Source of the DNA: Sphingobacterium spiritivorum ATCC 33861
GTDB taxonomy: Bacteria > Bacteroidota > Bacteroidia > Sphingobacteriales > Sphingobacteriaceae
Length of the DNA: 64,000 bases
NCBI RefSeq assembly: GCF_000143765.1
Contig: NZ_GL379776.1
Span: 126,465 to 190,464, forward strand
Reading direction: 5' to 3'
Part shown: positions 7,919 through 15,822 of the stretch, piece after piece
Numbering within the stretch: the first letter of the stretch is position 1
Layout: each line of letters opens with the position of its first letter
The notes under the pieces: model-generated
What the model saw: the letters and a program-made list of their open reading frames with translations, nothing else
Told to the model about the DNA's origin: nothing
Database searches by the model: none
Program-made: the position numbers and the translations under genes

Positions 7919-10405
7919 ATGAATTTGAACTCCCGTTACGAAAGCATACTTGCTGAAACTGATGTTTCCACGTTGGAAAATTTTGAAACAGAATACACAT
8001 TTTTACAGCAACCTGAAAACTGGTTCAAAGGCCTGGCTCTATTAGAAAAAAGCATTGCTCACTTCGATCAGAAGAAAGAAGCTGTAGTCAAACTTTATGA
8101 GAATCTTTTTCATGACGGGCTGGATTTCCATTCGTCATACTTACTGAATGATGAAGATTACATTTTTTACTGGAACAAGATCAATGAGGTGTTAGAAAAT
8201 CTGGCTACTCAATGGCCCGAAGCATATGCCCAACTGGCGTTTCAATATCAGGAAGCCCGCAGAAACTTTCAGGACAAAGCCAAAGTAGAAGAATACCTGC
8301 TGGCAGCTACTCATCACGGGGCGGCCATAGGAAGGCCTGTATATGCTTATTTCCTGTATTATGACTATCTGACCCGCCAGGATAAAGAAGAAGCTACCCG
8401 CATACTGGAAGAAGACAACAGCGAATGGGGTAAATTGTACCGAGGCTATATGTATCTGGATAAAAAAGCATTCGACAGCATCCCTCCTCTTTTTGAAGAA
8501 TTACAAAAAAGCGCAGATATCAAAATTGTCAAAAATGGCTATATTCTGGAGGCCTGCTGCTATGAATGGCAGGGAAATCCGGAAAAAGCCAAAGAAATAT
8601 TCAAGTATTGCATGGAGAACTATTTTTCGGCCTATGCAATGACCCGATATGCTTTAATTAACTATGAAAACAGCCCGGAAGAATCCATGAATCTGCTGGA
8701 ACAGGCATCGGTAAGAGGAAATAGAGATGCTATGAATAATTTAGGGCACCTGGCATTTCCTAAAGAGCAGTCTCCAAAAGAAGAATATGAAAAATCATTA
8801 AAATGGTTTACTGTAGGCGAGTTGTACGGCAATGCATTTTCAACGTACCGTCTTGCATTGATATATCTTTATGTTGAAGCCTACAAAAATACTACAAAAG
8901 GCCTCGAATATCTGGATCAGGCGTGTGAGCAGAAGCTAGCGGATGCTTTGGTAGAGAAGGCTGAAATATACCTGGAGGATCAAATCGTCCCCAAAGATGT
9001 AATAAATGCCCGGTTATATTTTGAAAGAGCCACAGAAGCAAACCAAAACCCTTATGCTTATTACCGTCTTGGGTATCTTTATGAACTTGGACTGACAGAA
9101 GCAGGTACATCTGAACCACAAAAAGCCCTTTCTTATTATGAAAAAGCTGCTGAACTGAATCATTTCTACGGAAATAGCAATGCCGGCAGAATGCACCGTT
9201 ATGGTATAGGAACAGAAGTTGACAATGAAAAAGCCAGAAAATATTTTGAAAAAGGATTGGAACAGGGTAATCCATACTGTATAACCGAGCTTGCTTTCAT
9301 GTATGAAGATGGCACACTTGACAAAGATTACGGGAAAGCTTTTGAACTATTCACTCTCGCTTCAGAAACCAATGGAGGATATGGATACGCCTGCTATATA
9401 AGAGGTCAGTATCTGGAATTTGGTTACCATACAAACGGTGAGACTGACCAGCAAGAGGCAGTACGCATGTATGAAAAAGGAGCTGAATTGCAGGAGATCA
9501 ATTGTATCTACGAAATGGGACGTTGTTACCGGTACGGAATTGTACATGAACAGAATCCGGATCTTGCTGTTGCATACTTTCAGAAAGCTGCCGATGCAGG
9601 ACTTCCTAAAGGAATGGTCGAATTGGCGATGTGCTATGATTATGAATTTGGAGTCAGTTTTGATGCACAGAAAACATTTGACCTTATGAAAGAGGCTGCA
9701 GAAATGAACTATCCGTTTGCGCAATACAAGACAGGCTCATACCTGATGCACGGCAGTCTGGGCGAACCTATATTGGCTGATACGGAACAAGCCCTCATGT
9801 GGCTTAATAAAGCCAAAGAAAACAATCAGCCTTATGCTTTCCTTGAACTGGGAGATTATTATCTATATGATTATGATCAGCTCAATGAATATGAGAAGGC
9901 ATTGTCCCTATACCTGGAAGCTTATAACAATTATGAAGTCATATCTGATGGACTCGGTATTTGTTATGAATACGGACTCGGCACAGAAGCTAACGCTTCT
10001 GAAGCATTTAAATACTATGAAATAGCCGCCAACAAAAACAACAAAAATGCGATGTACAGACTTGGTAAATGCTACTTGAGCGGTACAGGTACCCGTAAAA
10101 ATGAAAGTCAGGCGTATCATTGGTTTGCTACGGCGGCTAATTACGGTGATATCCCTTCTCAATTTAATGCAGGTCTGTTACTGTTGAAAGGAAATGGCGT
10201 TGCCGTGAATAAAGAAGAAGGTATTAAACTGATCCGCCAGGCTGCAGAACAAAACCATGCTGCTGCACAATTCGAACTGGGCAACTGTTACCTGATGGGT
10301 GACGGTGTGGAAGAAAGCGAAGAGCAGACCATGTACTGGTATGAGCTGGCAGCAGAAAACGGGCACGAAAAAGCCGAAAAAATAGTTAGAAAGTCAAAAA
10401 GATAA
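7919..10405 (+). CDS. Large Sel1-repeat protein, first gene of the HSP90-like operon
   Basis: An 828-residue protein with no signal peptide or membrane helix, so it is probably cytoplasmic. From about residue 250 to the end it is built of roughly 36-residue Sel1-type repeats, recognisable by units such as AYYRLGYLYELG, AMYRLGKCYLSGTGT and AAAQFELGNCYLMGDG. I count around a dozen. The first 250 residues look like less regular TPR-type helices. Sel1 and TPR solenoids are protein-binding scaffolds. The stop is three bases before the start of an HSP90-like ATPase, so the two are one transcriptional unit. The likely job is as a partner or adaptor of that ATPase; this is inferred from the gene order and from TPR co-chaperones of eukaryotic Hsp90. 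Confidence 0.88.
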   Translation: MNLNSRYESILAETDVSTLENFETEYTFLQQPENWFKGLALLEKSIAHFDQKKEAVVKLYENLFHDGLDFHSSYLLNDEDYIFYWNKINEVLENLATQWPEAYAQLAFQYQEARRNFQDKAKVEEYLLAATHHGAAIGRPVYAYFLYYDYLTRQDKEEATRILEEDNSEWGKLYRGYMYLDKKAFDSIPPLFEELQKSADIKIVKNGYILEACCYEWQGNPEKAKEIFKYCMENYFSAYAMTRYALINYENSPEESMNLLEQASVRGNRDAMNNLGHLAFPKEQSPKEEYEKSLKWFTVGELYGNAFSTYRLALIYLYVEAYKNTTKGLEYLDQACEQKLADALVEKAEIYLEDQIVPKDVINARLYFERATEANQNPYAYYRLGYLYELGLTEAGTSEPQKALSYYEKAAELNHFYGNSNAGRMHRYGIGTEVDNEKARKYFEKGLEQGNPYCITELAFMYEDGTLDKDYGKAFELFTLASETNGGYGYACYIRGQYLEFGYHTNGETDQQEAVRMYEKGAELQEINCIYEMGRCYRYGIVHEQNPDLAVAYFQKAADAGLPKGMVELAMCYDYEFGVSFDAQKTFDLMKEAAEMNYPFAQYKTGSYLMHGSLGEPILADTEQALMWLNKAKENNQPYAFLELGDYYLYDYDQLNEYEKALSLYLEAYNNYEVISDGLGICYEYGLGTEANASEAFKYYEIAANKNNKNAMYRLGKCYLSGTGTRKNESQAYHWFATAANYGDIPSQFNAGLLLLKGNGVAVNKEEGIKLIRQAAEQNHAAAQFELGNCYLMGDGVEESEEQTMYWYELAAENGHEKAEKIVRKSKR

Positions 10406-10408
10406 TTC

Positions 10409-12184
10409 ATGGAAAAAAAAGAGTCATATATTTTCCAGGTCAATCTGAAAGGGATGATTTCGCTCCTTTCAGAACACCTGTACAGTAATCCGAATACTTT
10501 TGTGCGTGAATTACTCCAGAATGCAGTAGATGCGATCACAGCATTTCAAAATCTGGACGAATCGCATCAGGGAAAAATCACGGTCCGTCTGGAAGACAAA
10601 AAGATGATATTCGAGGATAACGGCATCGGACTGACTGAAGCCGAAATTCATAAGTTTATCGCCGTGATCGGAGAGAGTTCCAAAAGAGACAGCATCGATG
10701 CTCAGGATTTTATCGGAAAATTTGGTATTGGTCTCCTTTCTTGTTTTGTGGTCAGTAATGAGATCGTACTGGAAACCCGCTCTGCTATGAGCGAACAGGC
10801 GATTCGCTGGACCGGACACGCAAACGGAACGTATGAGATTGAACATATCGCTGAACCAAGAGCCATTGGAACACGCGTACTGTTGACACCGAAAAAGGAA
10901 TGGATGCATCTTTTTGCTTTTTCCTCTCTGGAACAAAATCTCAGCTACTACGGGGACCTGCTCCCTATCCCTATAACCTGCATAGAAGACGATCAGGAAT
11001 TACTGATCAATCCTGCTGCCGGAAAATGGATGGAACATGATATCAGCAAAGAGGATTTGCTCGAAATAGGAAAGAAAACCTTTCATACCAACTTTATTGA
11101 TGCTTTCCGTATCGAAGCTCCCTCAGGAGGAGTAAAGGCGATAGCTTATATCCTGCCTCATAAAGCACAGTTTTCGAATCGGCAGCAACACAAATTGTAT
11201 CTCAAAAGAATGTTTTTGAGTGATGACGACTGCAGGCTGTTACCGCGATGGGCATTTTTCATCCGTTGTATTATCAACAGCAATCAGTTGCAGGCTACAG
11301 CATCACGTGAATCATTAATGGCAAATGAAAGCCTGAAAGCAACTCAAAAAGAAATAGCTGAAGCGATCAAAGACTACCTCCGGAATATACGGACAATAGA
11401 TAATAAGGTGTATAACGGTCTGATCAATACTCATTATCTGCATATCAAGGCCATAGCCGCAGAAGATAATGATATGCTCCGGGTATTTCTGGATGACCTG
11501 CCTTTTGAGACAAATAAAGGATTCCGGAACTTTAAGAATATCAAAAATTATCAGGATTGTATTTATTATACACCCAACATTGATGATTTCAAGCAAATGC
11601 GCAGAATTGCAGAGTCACAGGGAATACTGGTGATCAATGCAGCCTATACTTTTGAGGAAGAACTGTTGAAAAAAGCACAGTACATAGATACATCGATTCA
11701 GGTAAAAGAGATAACACCCCAAGATATCATGGCGCGTTTCCGGGATTTATCACCCGAACAGGAAATAGCCTATGTAACTTTTATAGATAAGGCTAATGAT
11801 GTATTGAAGCCTCAAAACTGTGAGGTGCTGATAAAAGCTTATGCACCGGAAGATATTCCGGCACTTTATATCACCGGAACGGATGCAATCAAGTCGTCAT
11901 CAGTCAAAAAATCAGCAGCGAATCCGCTAAATGATATCTTAGGCTCTTTCGCCGCCAAAAAGATTGAAAATAAACCCTTATTGTGTCTTAACGGTAATAA
12001 TAAGCTGATTGCTAATCTTCTCTCCCTGAAAGACGATTATATGATCCGGTCTATTGTTCATATCCTGTATGTACAATCCCTACTTCTTGGTAAATATCCG
12101 GTCAGCGATACCGAGATGACATTATTCAACGAAGCCATTAATGACATGTTGGTCATGGGCATTGACAATTTTTTAAATATTTAG
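10409..12184 (+). CDS. HSP90-family (HtpG-like) ATPase
   Basis: A 591-residue GHKL ATPase of the HSP90 family, close to the length of HtpG. The N-terminal domain carries LYSNPNTFVRELLQNAVDA (residues 24-42) with catalytic Glu34 and Mg-ligand Asn38, DNGIG at 70-74, and the lid glycine motif GKFGIG at 103-108. The middle domain contains ATASRESLM near residue 300, which matches the conserved SREmLQ arginine loop of HtpG. All ATPase residues are present. The C-terminal third shows no obvious match to the HtpG dimerisation domain. This is a diverged HSP90 paralogue rather than the housekeeping HtpG. It lies between two helical-repeat proteins in one operon, which suggests a dedicated chaperone-cochaperone set with unknown clients. 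Confidence 0.88.
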   Translation: MEKKESYIFQVNLKGMISLLSEHLYSNPNTFVRELLQNAVDAITAFQNLDESHQGKITVRLEDKKMIFEDNGIGLTEAEIHKFIAVIGESSKRDSIDAQDFIGKFGIGLLSCFVVSNEIVLETRSAMSEQAIRWTGHANGTYEIEHIAEPRAIGTRVLLTPKKEWMHLFAFSSLEQNLSYYGDLLPIPITCIEDDQELLINPAAGKWMEHDISKEDLLEIGKKTFHTNFIDAFRIEAPSGGVKAIAYILPHKAQFSNRQQHKLYLKRMFLSDDDCRLLPRWAFFIRCIINSNQLQATASRESLMANESLKATQKEIAEAIKDYLRNIRTIDNKVYNGLINTHYLHIKAIAAEDNDMLRVFLDDLPFETNKGFRNFKNIKNYQDCIYYTPNIDDFKQMRRIAESQGILVINAAYTFEEELLKKAQYIDTSIQVKEITPQDIMARFRDLSPEQEIAYVTFIDKANDVLKPQNCEVLIKAYAPEDIPALYITGTDAIKSSSVKKSAANPLNDILGSFAAKKIENKPLLCLNGNNKLIANLLSLKDDYMIRSIVHILYVQSLLLGKYPVSDTEMTLFNEAINDMLVMGIDNFLNI

Positions 12185-12195
12185 CAGACTACAGC

Positions 12196-13263
12196 ATGAT
12201 CTACACATTAGAAATACAAAAACTCTTAAATAAAGCATCTTACCTGGATGATAAGAATAAAGATAAGATTAAATACTTTTTACAGGCCATCCAGCTCGCA
12301 GATGATAATCAGGATATTGAATGGGCATATGAACTACGGATGCAGCTGATGGACATCGAATGGGAACATACTGACCGGAAGAACTTCCTGCCTACATTCA
12401 GCTGGCTGCTCAACGCCTATGATGCTTCTCCTGATGAGTATGATGTCGAAGAATTGCTCTGGAAATACAAATGGATCATAAGTGAAGTACAATCCAATCC
12501 TGAAATCAGCCTTGCACATATGAATAATATTATGGAAGATTTCAAAAGAAGATCTGAACTGGAAGGATATAATCTGCGAGCTTATCATTCCAAACTATTG
12601 CATGAAGCAGCAGAACAGATGGATGTGGAAAAGAGTCTATATCTGCAAAGCCAGATCAATCTCTTTCCCCGTGACGGAATCAGTGATTGTCAGGCTTGTG
12701 AACTAGACAGTGAAGTATTGACGTTATTGCAGGATAATAATTTTGAGGAAGGTCTGAATAAAGCTCAGCCTATCCTTCAGGAACAGTATACATGTGCACG
12801 TGTTCCGCTTGTAACACGTGTCAATATTGCTTACCATGCCCTGATAAACGGTCAGCATGATATTGCACAGCAATACCTGGATCGTGTGATACAGGAATTA
12901 TCGGAGCGGGAAGAAGATACTTATCTCATTAGTTCATTGGGAGATTTTATGCCTGTCATCTTTGCCTTAAAACCCGAATCAGCCTGGAACTATGTAGAAC
13001 AATTTATTCCATGGACATTGGATACGGATAAGAGCACAAGGTTTTTCTTTGCAAGAGGAATGGCAGAAGCGTTATCTCAAAAACAAGGAGGAGAAACCGT
13101 AACACTGAATATTCCTCCTTCGCACGCTTTATACCGTCCGGAAAACACTTATACGGTAGATGAGATTTATACTTACTATCTGGATAAAGCAAAGTTACTG
13201 GCAAAGCAGTTTGACCTTCGCAATGAGAATAACAATTTCACGAAACAGATAAAAACCAGATAA
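12196..13263 (+). CDS. Helical-repeat protein with a CxxC, third gene of the HSP90-like operon
   Basis: A 355-residue, mostly alpha-helical cytoplasmic protein with TPR-like helix pairs (for example YFLQAIQLADDNQDIEWAYELR near the start and ALINGQHDIAQQYLDRVIQ in the middle). A CQAC motif sits near residue 165, in the middle of the solenoid, and may bind metal or be redox active. It begins 11 bases after the HSP90-like gene and is followed by a strong hairpin, so it closes the operon. I do not recognise a named family. Its position makes it a candidate second partner or substrate adaptor of the HSP90-like ATPase. Confidence 0.75.
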   Translation: MIYTLEIQKLLNKASYLDDKNKDKIKYFLQAIQLADDNQDIEWAYELRMQLMDIEWEHTDRKNFLPTFSWLLNAYDASPDEYDVEELLWKYKWIISEVQSNPEISLAHMNNIMEDFKRRSELEGYNLRAYHSKLLHEAAEQMDVEKSLYLQSQINLFPRDGISDCQACELDSEVLTLLQDNNFEEGLNKAQPILQEQYTCARVPLVTRVNIAYHALINGQHDIAQQYLDRVIQELSEREEDTYLISSLGDFMPVIFALKPESAWNYVEQFIPWTLDTDKSTRFFFARGMAEALSQKQGGETVTLNIPPSHALYRPENTYTVDEIYTYYLDKAKLLAKQFDLRNENNNFTKQIKTR

Positions 13264-13268
13264 CACAA

Positions 13269-13301
13269 AAATGGCCCTGCAAGGAATTTGCAGGGCCATT
13301 T
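13269..13301 (+). terminator. Strong intrinsic terminator after the HSP90-like operon
   Basis: A perfect 14-bp inverted repeat (AAATGGCCCTGCAA and its complement) with a 5-base GGAAT loop, immediately after the stop of the third gene. Both arms end in A/T runs, so it could also terminate the converging AT-rich operon. Confidence 0.85.
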
Positions 13302-13311
13302 CGATATATAT

Positions 13312-14742
13312 TTAATCAACCAGACTTTTTAACTTGGCTTTTAATTCAGGAGAAGAGGGTCTTGAAGCATACGGTGATTCTACCATGCCTTCCTTATTAA
13401 TAATGATATAGCGAGGTAAAGTATTTACAAAATATTTTTTAGAGAAATCATTAATATTAGAGAGAGTTACATTTACACCCTTTATTGGTGAAGATTCTAA
13501 ATACCTCTTTTGTTCATTTGAATCGTTATCAAGATAAATATTGATAAAATTATACTTTGAGGAATCACTAAATTCATTAACAAGATAATTAATACCTGAA
13601 AGTTCCTCAACTGAGGAACTACATCCCAACGACCATACATTCAAATAAACAACTTTCCCCAATAGATCATTGAGTTGGAAGGACGTACTATCTTGTCTGA
13701 CAAATTTTATGTTTGGGGCTTTTTTACCTTTTTCAATACTATTTAATGCATTCTCTTTCCACATCGCAATTTTAAGATATTCAGATTGAGAAAATTGCTT
13801 TTTCATTTCTTCTAAATGAGTTTTAAAGAAATCTGTCAAACCATAATCCAGAGCATCAATCATTGTCTGAATGGCAAAAAATTCAGAAATTTCTTTATTG
13901 GTAAAAATTGATAAGGCAATATTGAATTTTGCACTGAAATAACAAAGTTGTTGATTCTCAAACTCTTCCTTAGAACAATCGATCCTGTTTTTTACATTAT
14001 AGTTTAGATACATACCCACCAAATCAACATATGTTTTTGATAACAAGCAACTTGTATCATAACCAAAATCCTCAACCTTAACTTCACTTATGTTTTTTAA
14101 TGGTTCGACTCTTTCTTTAGTAAAATAATTGTGGTAATCGGAGAACAAGATGTGACGGATAGTTATTAGACTTTTAATATCAGCATAGTCAAATGTTTTA
14201 AATCCGTCATCTTCTATTTCATCAAAATATTCTTCACGTAATACAATTATTCTATCCTCAATTTTTTCATTTAAATTCATGAAACTATCTAAAGACAAAG
14301 AATACAAGCTACGGACATTTAAATATTCTTCATCCAAAATTTTTTGTCTGGCCAGCAAATATTGATTCGCAAACTTATCCGAACCTTGATAGTACAATTT
14401 AGGTATTGTATCATTTACATCAATAGTTATACTATTGTTATTGTTTGCTATATAGACAGGGTATTTCTTATCATTGTAAAGAATATAAATTAAAGAAGGA
14501 GACTTGGCTTTGATAAATAGTTCTGCATTTTTCACTTCAAATTCTCTTGGAATTATACCCAACACCTCATCATTTCCATCAATAATGTGTTTTTTAACAA
14601 AAAATATATTCTCTTTTGGAGTTCCTTTTATGTCGTAACGAATCCTTACAGAATCTATTTTTTCGACATACACATTTTGCGGTCCAACAACTTGCCTACA
14701 TATAGAAGACATTATTAATAATATTAAAATTCTATATAACAT
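13312..14742 (-). CDS. TlpA/AhpC-like thioredoxin-fold protein with a CxxS site
   Basis: A 476-residue exported protein with an N-terminal hydrophobic signal (MLYRILILLIMSS). The first 320 residues form an extracytoplasmic domain of a kind often found in front of Bacteroidota TlpA-like proteins. The C-terminal 140 residues are a thioredoxin fold of the AhpC/TSA-TlpA type: GKKAPNIKF, then VVYLNVWSLGCSSSVEEL, then a cis-Pro region (NTLPRYIIINKEG). The active site normally reads WCxxC; here the second cysteine is serine (GCSSS, near residue 371), so it is a monothiol. The start is ATG 14742, because the longer frame begins with TTG and runs through a hairpin. It is the last gene of the AT-rich four-gene operon, behind the four-cysteine lipoprotein that could be its partner. 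Confidence 0.82.
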   Translation of the reverse strand: MLYRILILLIMSSICRQVVGPQNVYVEKIDSVRIRYDIKGTPKENIFFVKKHIIDGNDEVLGIIPREFEVKNAELFIKAKSPSLIYILYNDKKYPVYIANNNNSITIDVNDTIPKLYYQGSDKFANQYLLARQKILDEEYLNVRSLYSLSLDSFMNLNEKIEDRIIVLREEYFDEIEDDGFKTFDYADIKSLITIRHILFSDYHNYFTKERVEPLKNISEVKVEDFGYDTSCLLSKTYVDLVGMYLNYNVKNRIDCSKEEFENQQLCYFSAKFNIALSIFTNKEISEFFAIQTMIDALDYGLTDFFKTHLEEMKKQFSQSEYLKIAMWKENALNSIEKGKKAPNIKFVRQDSTSFQLNDLLGKVVYLNVWSLGCSSSVEELSGINYLVNEFSDSSKYNFINIYLDNDSNEQKRYLESSPIKGVNVTLSNINDFSKKYFVNTLPRYIIINKEGMVESPYASRPSSPELKAKLKSLVD

Positions 14743-14753
14743 AAAGGTGCAAA

Positions 14754-14777
14754 TGGAGGCATAATAATATGCCTCCA
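14754..14777 (-). terminator. Hairpin between the four-cysteine lipoprotein and the thioredoxin-fold gene
   Basis: A perfect 10-bp stem (TGGAGGCATA) with a 4-base loop, eight bases after the lipoprotein stop and about a dozen before the next start. Only three T residues follow on the minus strand, so it is probably a leaky terminator or mRNA-stabilising hairpin. Confidence 0.55.
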
Positions 14778-14785
14778 AAATTAAA

Positions 14786-15358
14786 TTAACATCCTGTTAA
14801 ACATATGTAATCCGAATTCATACGACAGTTATGTGGACTTTCACATCTATAACCTTTGTAATCCTCAAACATCAAACTTCTTGCACTACCACCTCTTATT
14901 TCCTCATTGATACTTAACTTCTCTGCAATATTCTTGTCAGAACTAAATCCCCAAAAACCGTGTTTAACATCCAATCCAAACAAAGCCATTACTTCTGCAA
15001 AATCATCTGCAGCCAATGAATTGTTCAAAATTTGATAATTAAAACCTACAACTCCTACATTTTCTTTAAAAACAATTCCTTTCATAAATTTTTCTAATTG
15101 CTCATTAGAAAGTTTACTTAAAGCGGTGCTTTGACTAGAAATTACACTTTCTAAATCCAGACCTGTTCTAATCACATTCGCATTCTTATTCTCTCGCAGT
15201 GCAATTAATTCATTACTAGTCTTAGCAGCAGTATAATTCATTTTAAATTCATTCTTTGATTTTACAGGAACTTCAATAGAAGAATTCTTACATGAACTTA
15301 AATAGAATGATGCCATAATCAAAATGATACCAATCATAGTTTTTTTACTTTTTCTCAT
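14786..15358 (-). CDS. Lipoprotein with a C-terminal four-cysteine peptide
   Basis: A 190-residue protein with a lipoprotein signal (lipobox YLSSC, lipidated Cys23). The middle is a mixed-charge region without a family I recognise. The C-terminus holds all other cysteines, spaced C-x5-C-x7-C-x3-C (Cys172, 178, 186, 190), and the protein ends on the last cysteine. A GG pair (EIRGGSARS) lies 33 residues before the end. This looks like a carrier domain with a small disulfide-bonded or modified peptide at its end. It lies between a DUF1573 lipoprotein and a thioredoxin-fold protein, which suits oxidative folding outside the cytoplasm. Signalling peptide, bacteriocin or structural lipoprotein are all possible. 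Confidence 0.75.
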   Translation of the reverse strand: MRKSKKTMIGIILIMASFYLSSCKNSSIEVPVKSKNEFKMNYTAAKTSNELIALRENKNANVIRTGLDLESVISSQSTALSKLSNEQLEKFMKGIVFKENVGVVGFNYQILNNSLAADDFAEVMALFGLDVKHGFWGFSSDKNIAEKLSINEEIRGGSARSLMFEDYKGYRCESPHNCRMNSDYICLTGC

Positions 15359-15386
15359 AAATGTTTAAATTTTAAAGTTTTATAAT

Positions 15387-15812
15387 TTATTTTAATACAT
15401 CCGCCATTATTTTCAACACTGTATAAGTGTCTTCTGTGTTCGCTTTTATTATTACACTCTTAGAATGAATACCTGGATCATGAGTCTTCGAGAATTTAAT
15501 TGTTATAAAACCATTACTTCCAGTTTTTACTGGTATTTTAGTCCATTCCGCTAACGTACATCCACAGGAAGTTGATATATCCTGAATAATGAGAGGTTCT
15601 GAACCAATATTTACGTAATTGAATGTGTGTTGAACTGTATCTCCATTCTTAATTCTCCCAAAATCATAAAAATCCGAATCGAATCTAAATTTGCCATATT
15701 CATTTACAATCTCAGACTTTGTCTTTAGACTCTTATCAACACATGACCAATTAGAAAAAATAGATACAAATATTAGTAGTTGAAAACATTGATTTAACTT
15801 TTTGATTACCAT
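15387..15812 (-). CDS. DUF1573-domain lipoprotein
   Basis: A 141-residue exported protein with a probable lipobox (SNWSC, Cys24). The single domain is DUF1573, an Ig-like fold: FDFGRIKNGDTVQHTF-type opening (here DFYDFGRIKNGDTVQHTFNY), then STSCGCTLAEW with the conserved CGC motif near residues 83-85, and a closing SVIIKANTED strand. DUF1573 proteins are common, short, surface or periplasmic proteins in Bacteroidota with no proven function. It starts ten bases after the O-antigen-ligase-like gene and is followed 28 bases later by the four-cysteine lipoprotein. The strict CGC is consistent with metal binding or thiol exchange; this is inference. Confidence 0.88.
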   Translation of the reverse strand: MVIKKLNQCFQLLIFVSIFSNWSCVDKSLKTKSEIVNEYGKFRFDSDFYDFGRIKNGDTVQHTFNYVNIGSEPLIIQDISTSCGCTLAEWTKIPVKTGSNGFITIKFSKTHDPGIHSKSVIIKANTEDTYTVLKIMADVLK

Positions 15813-15822
15813 ATTTTTTACA

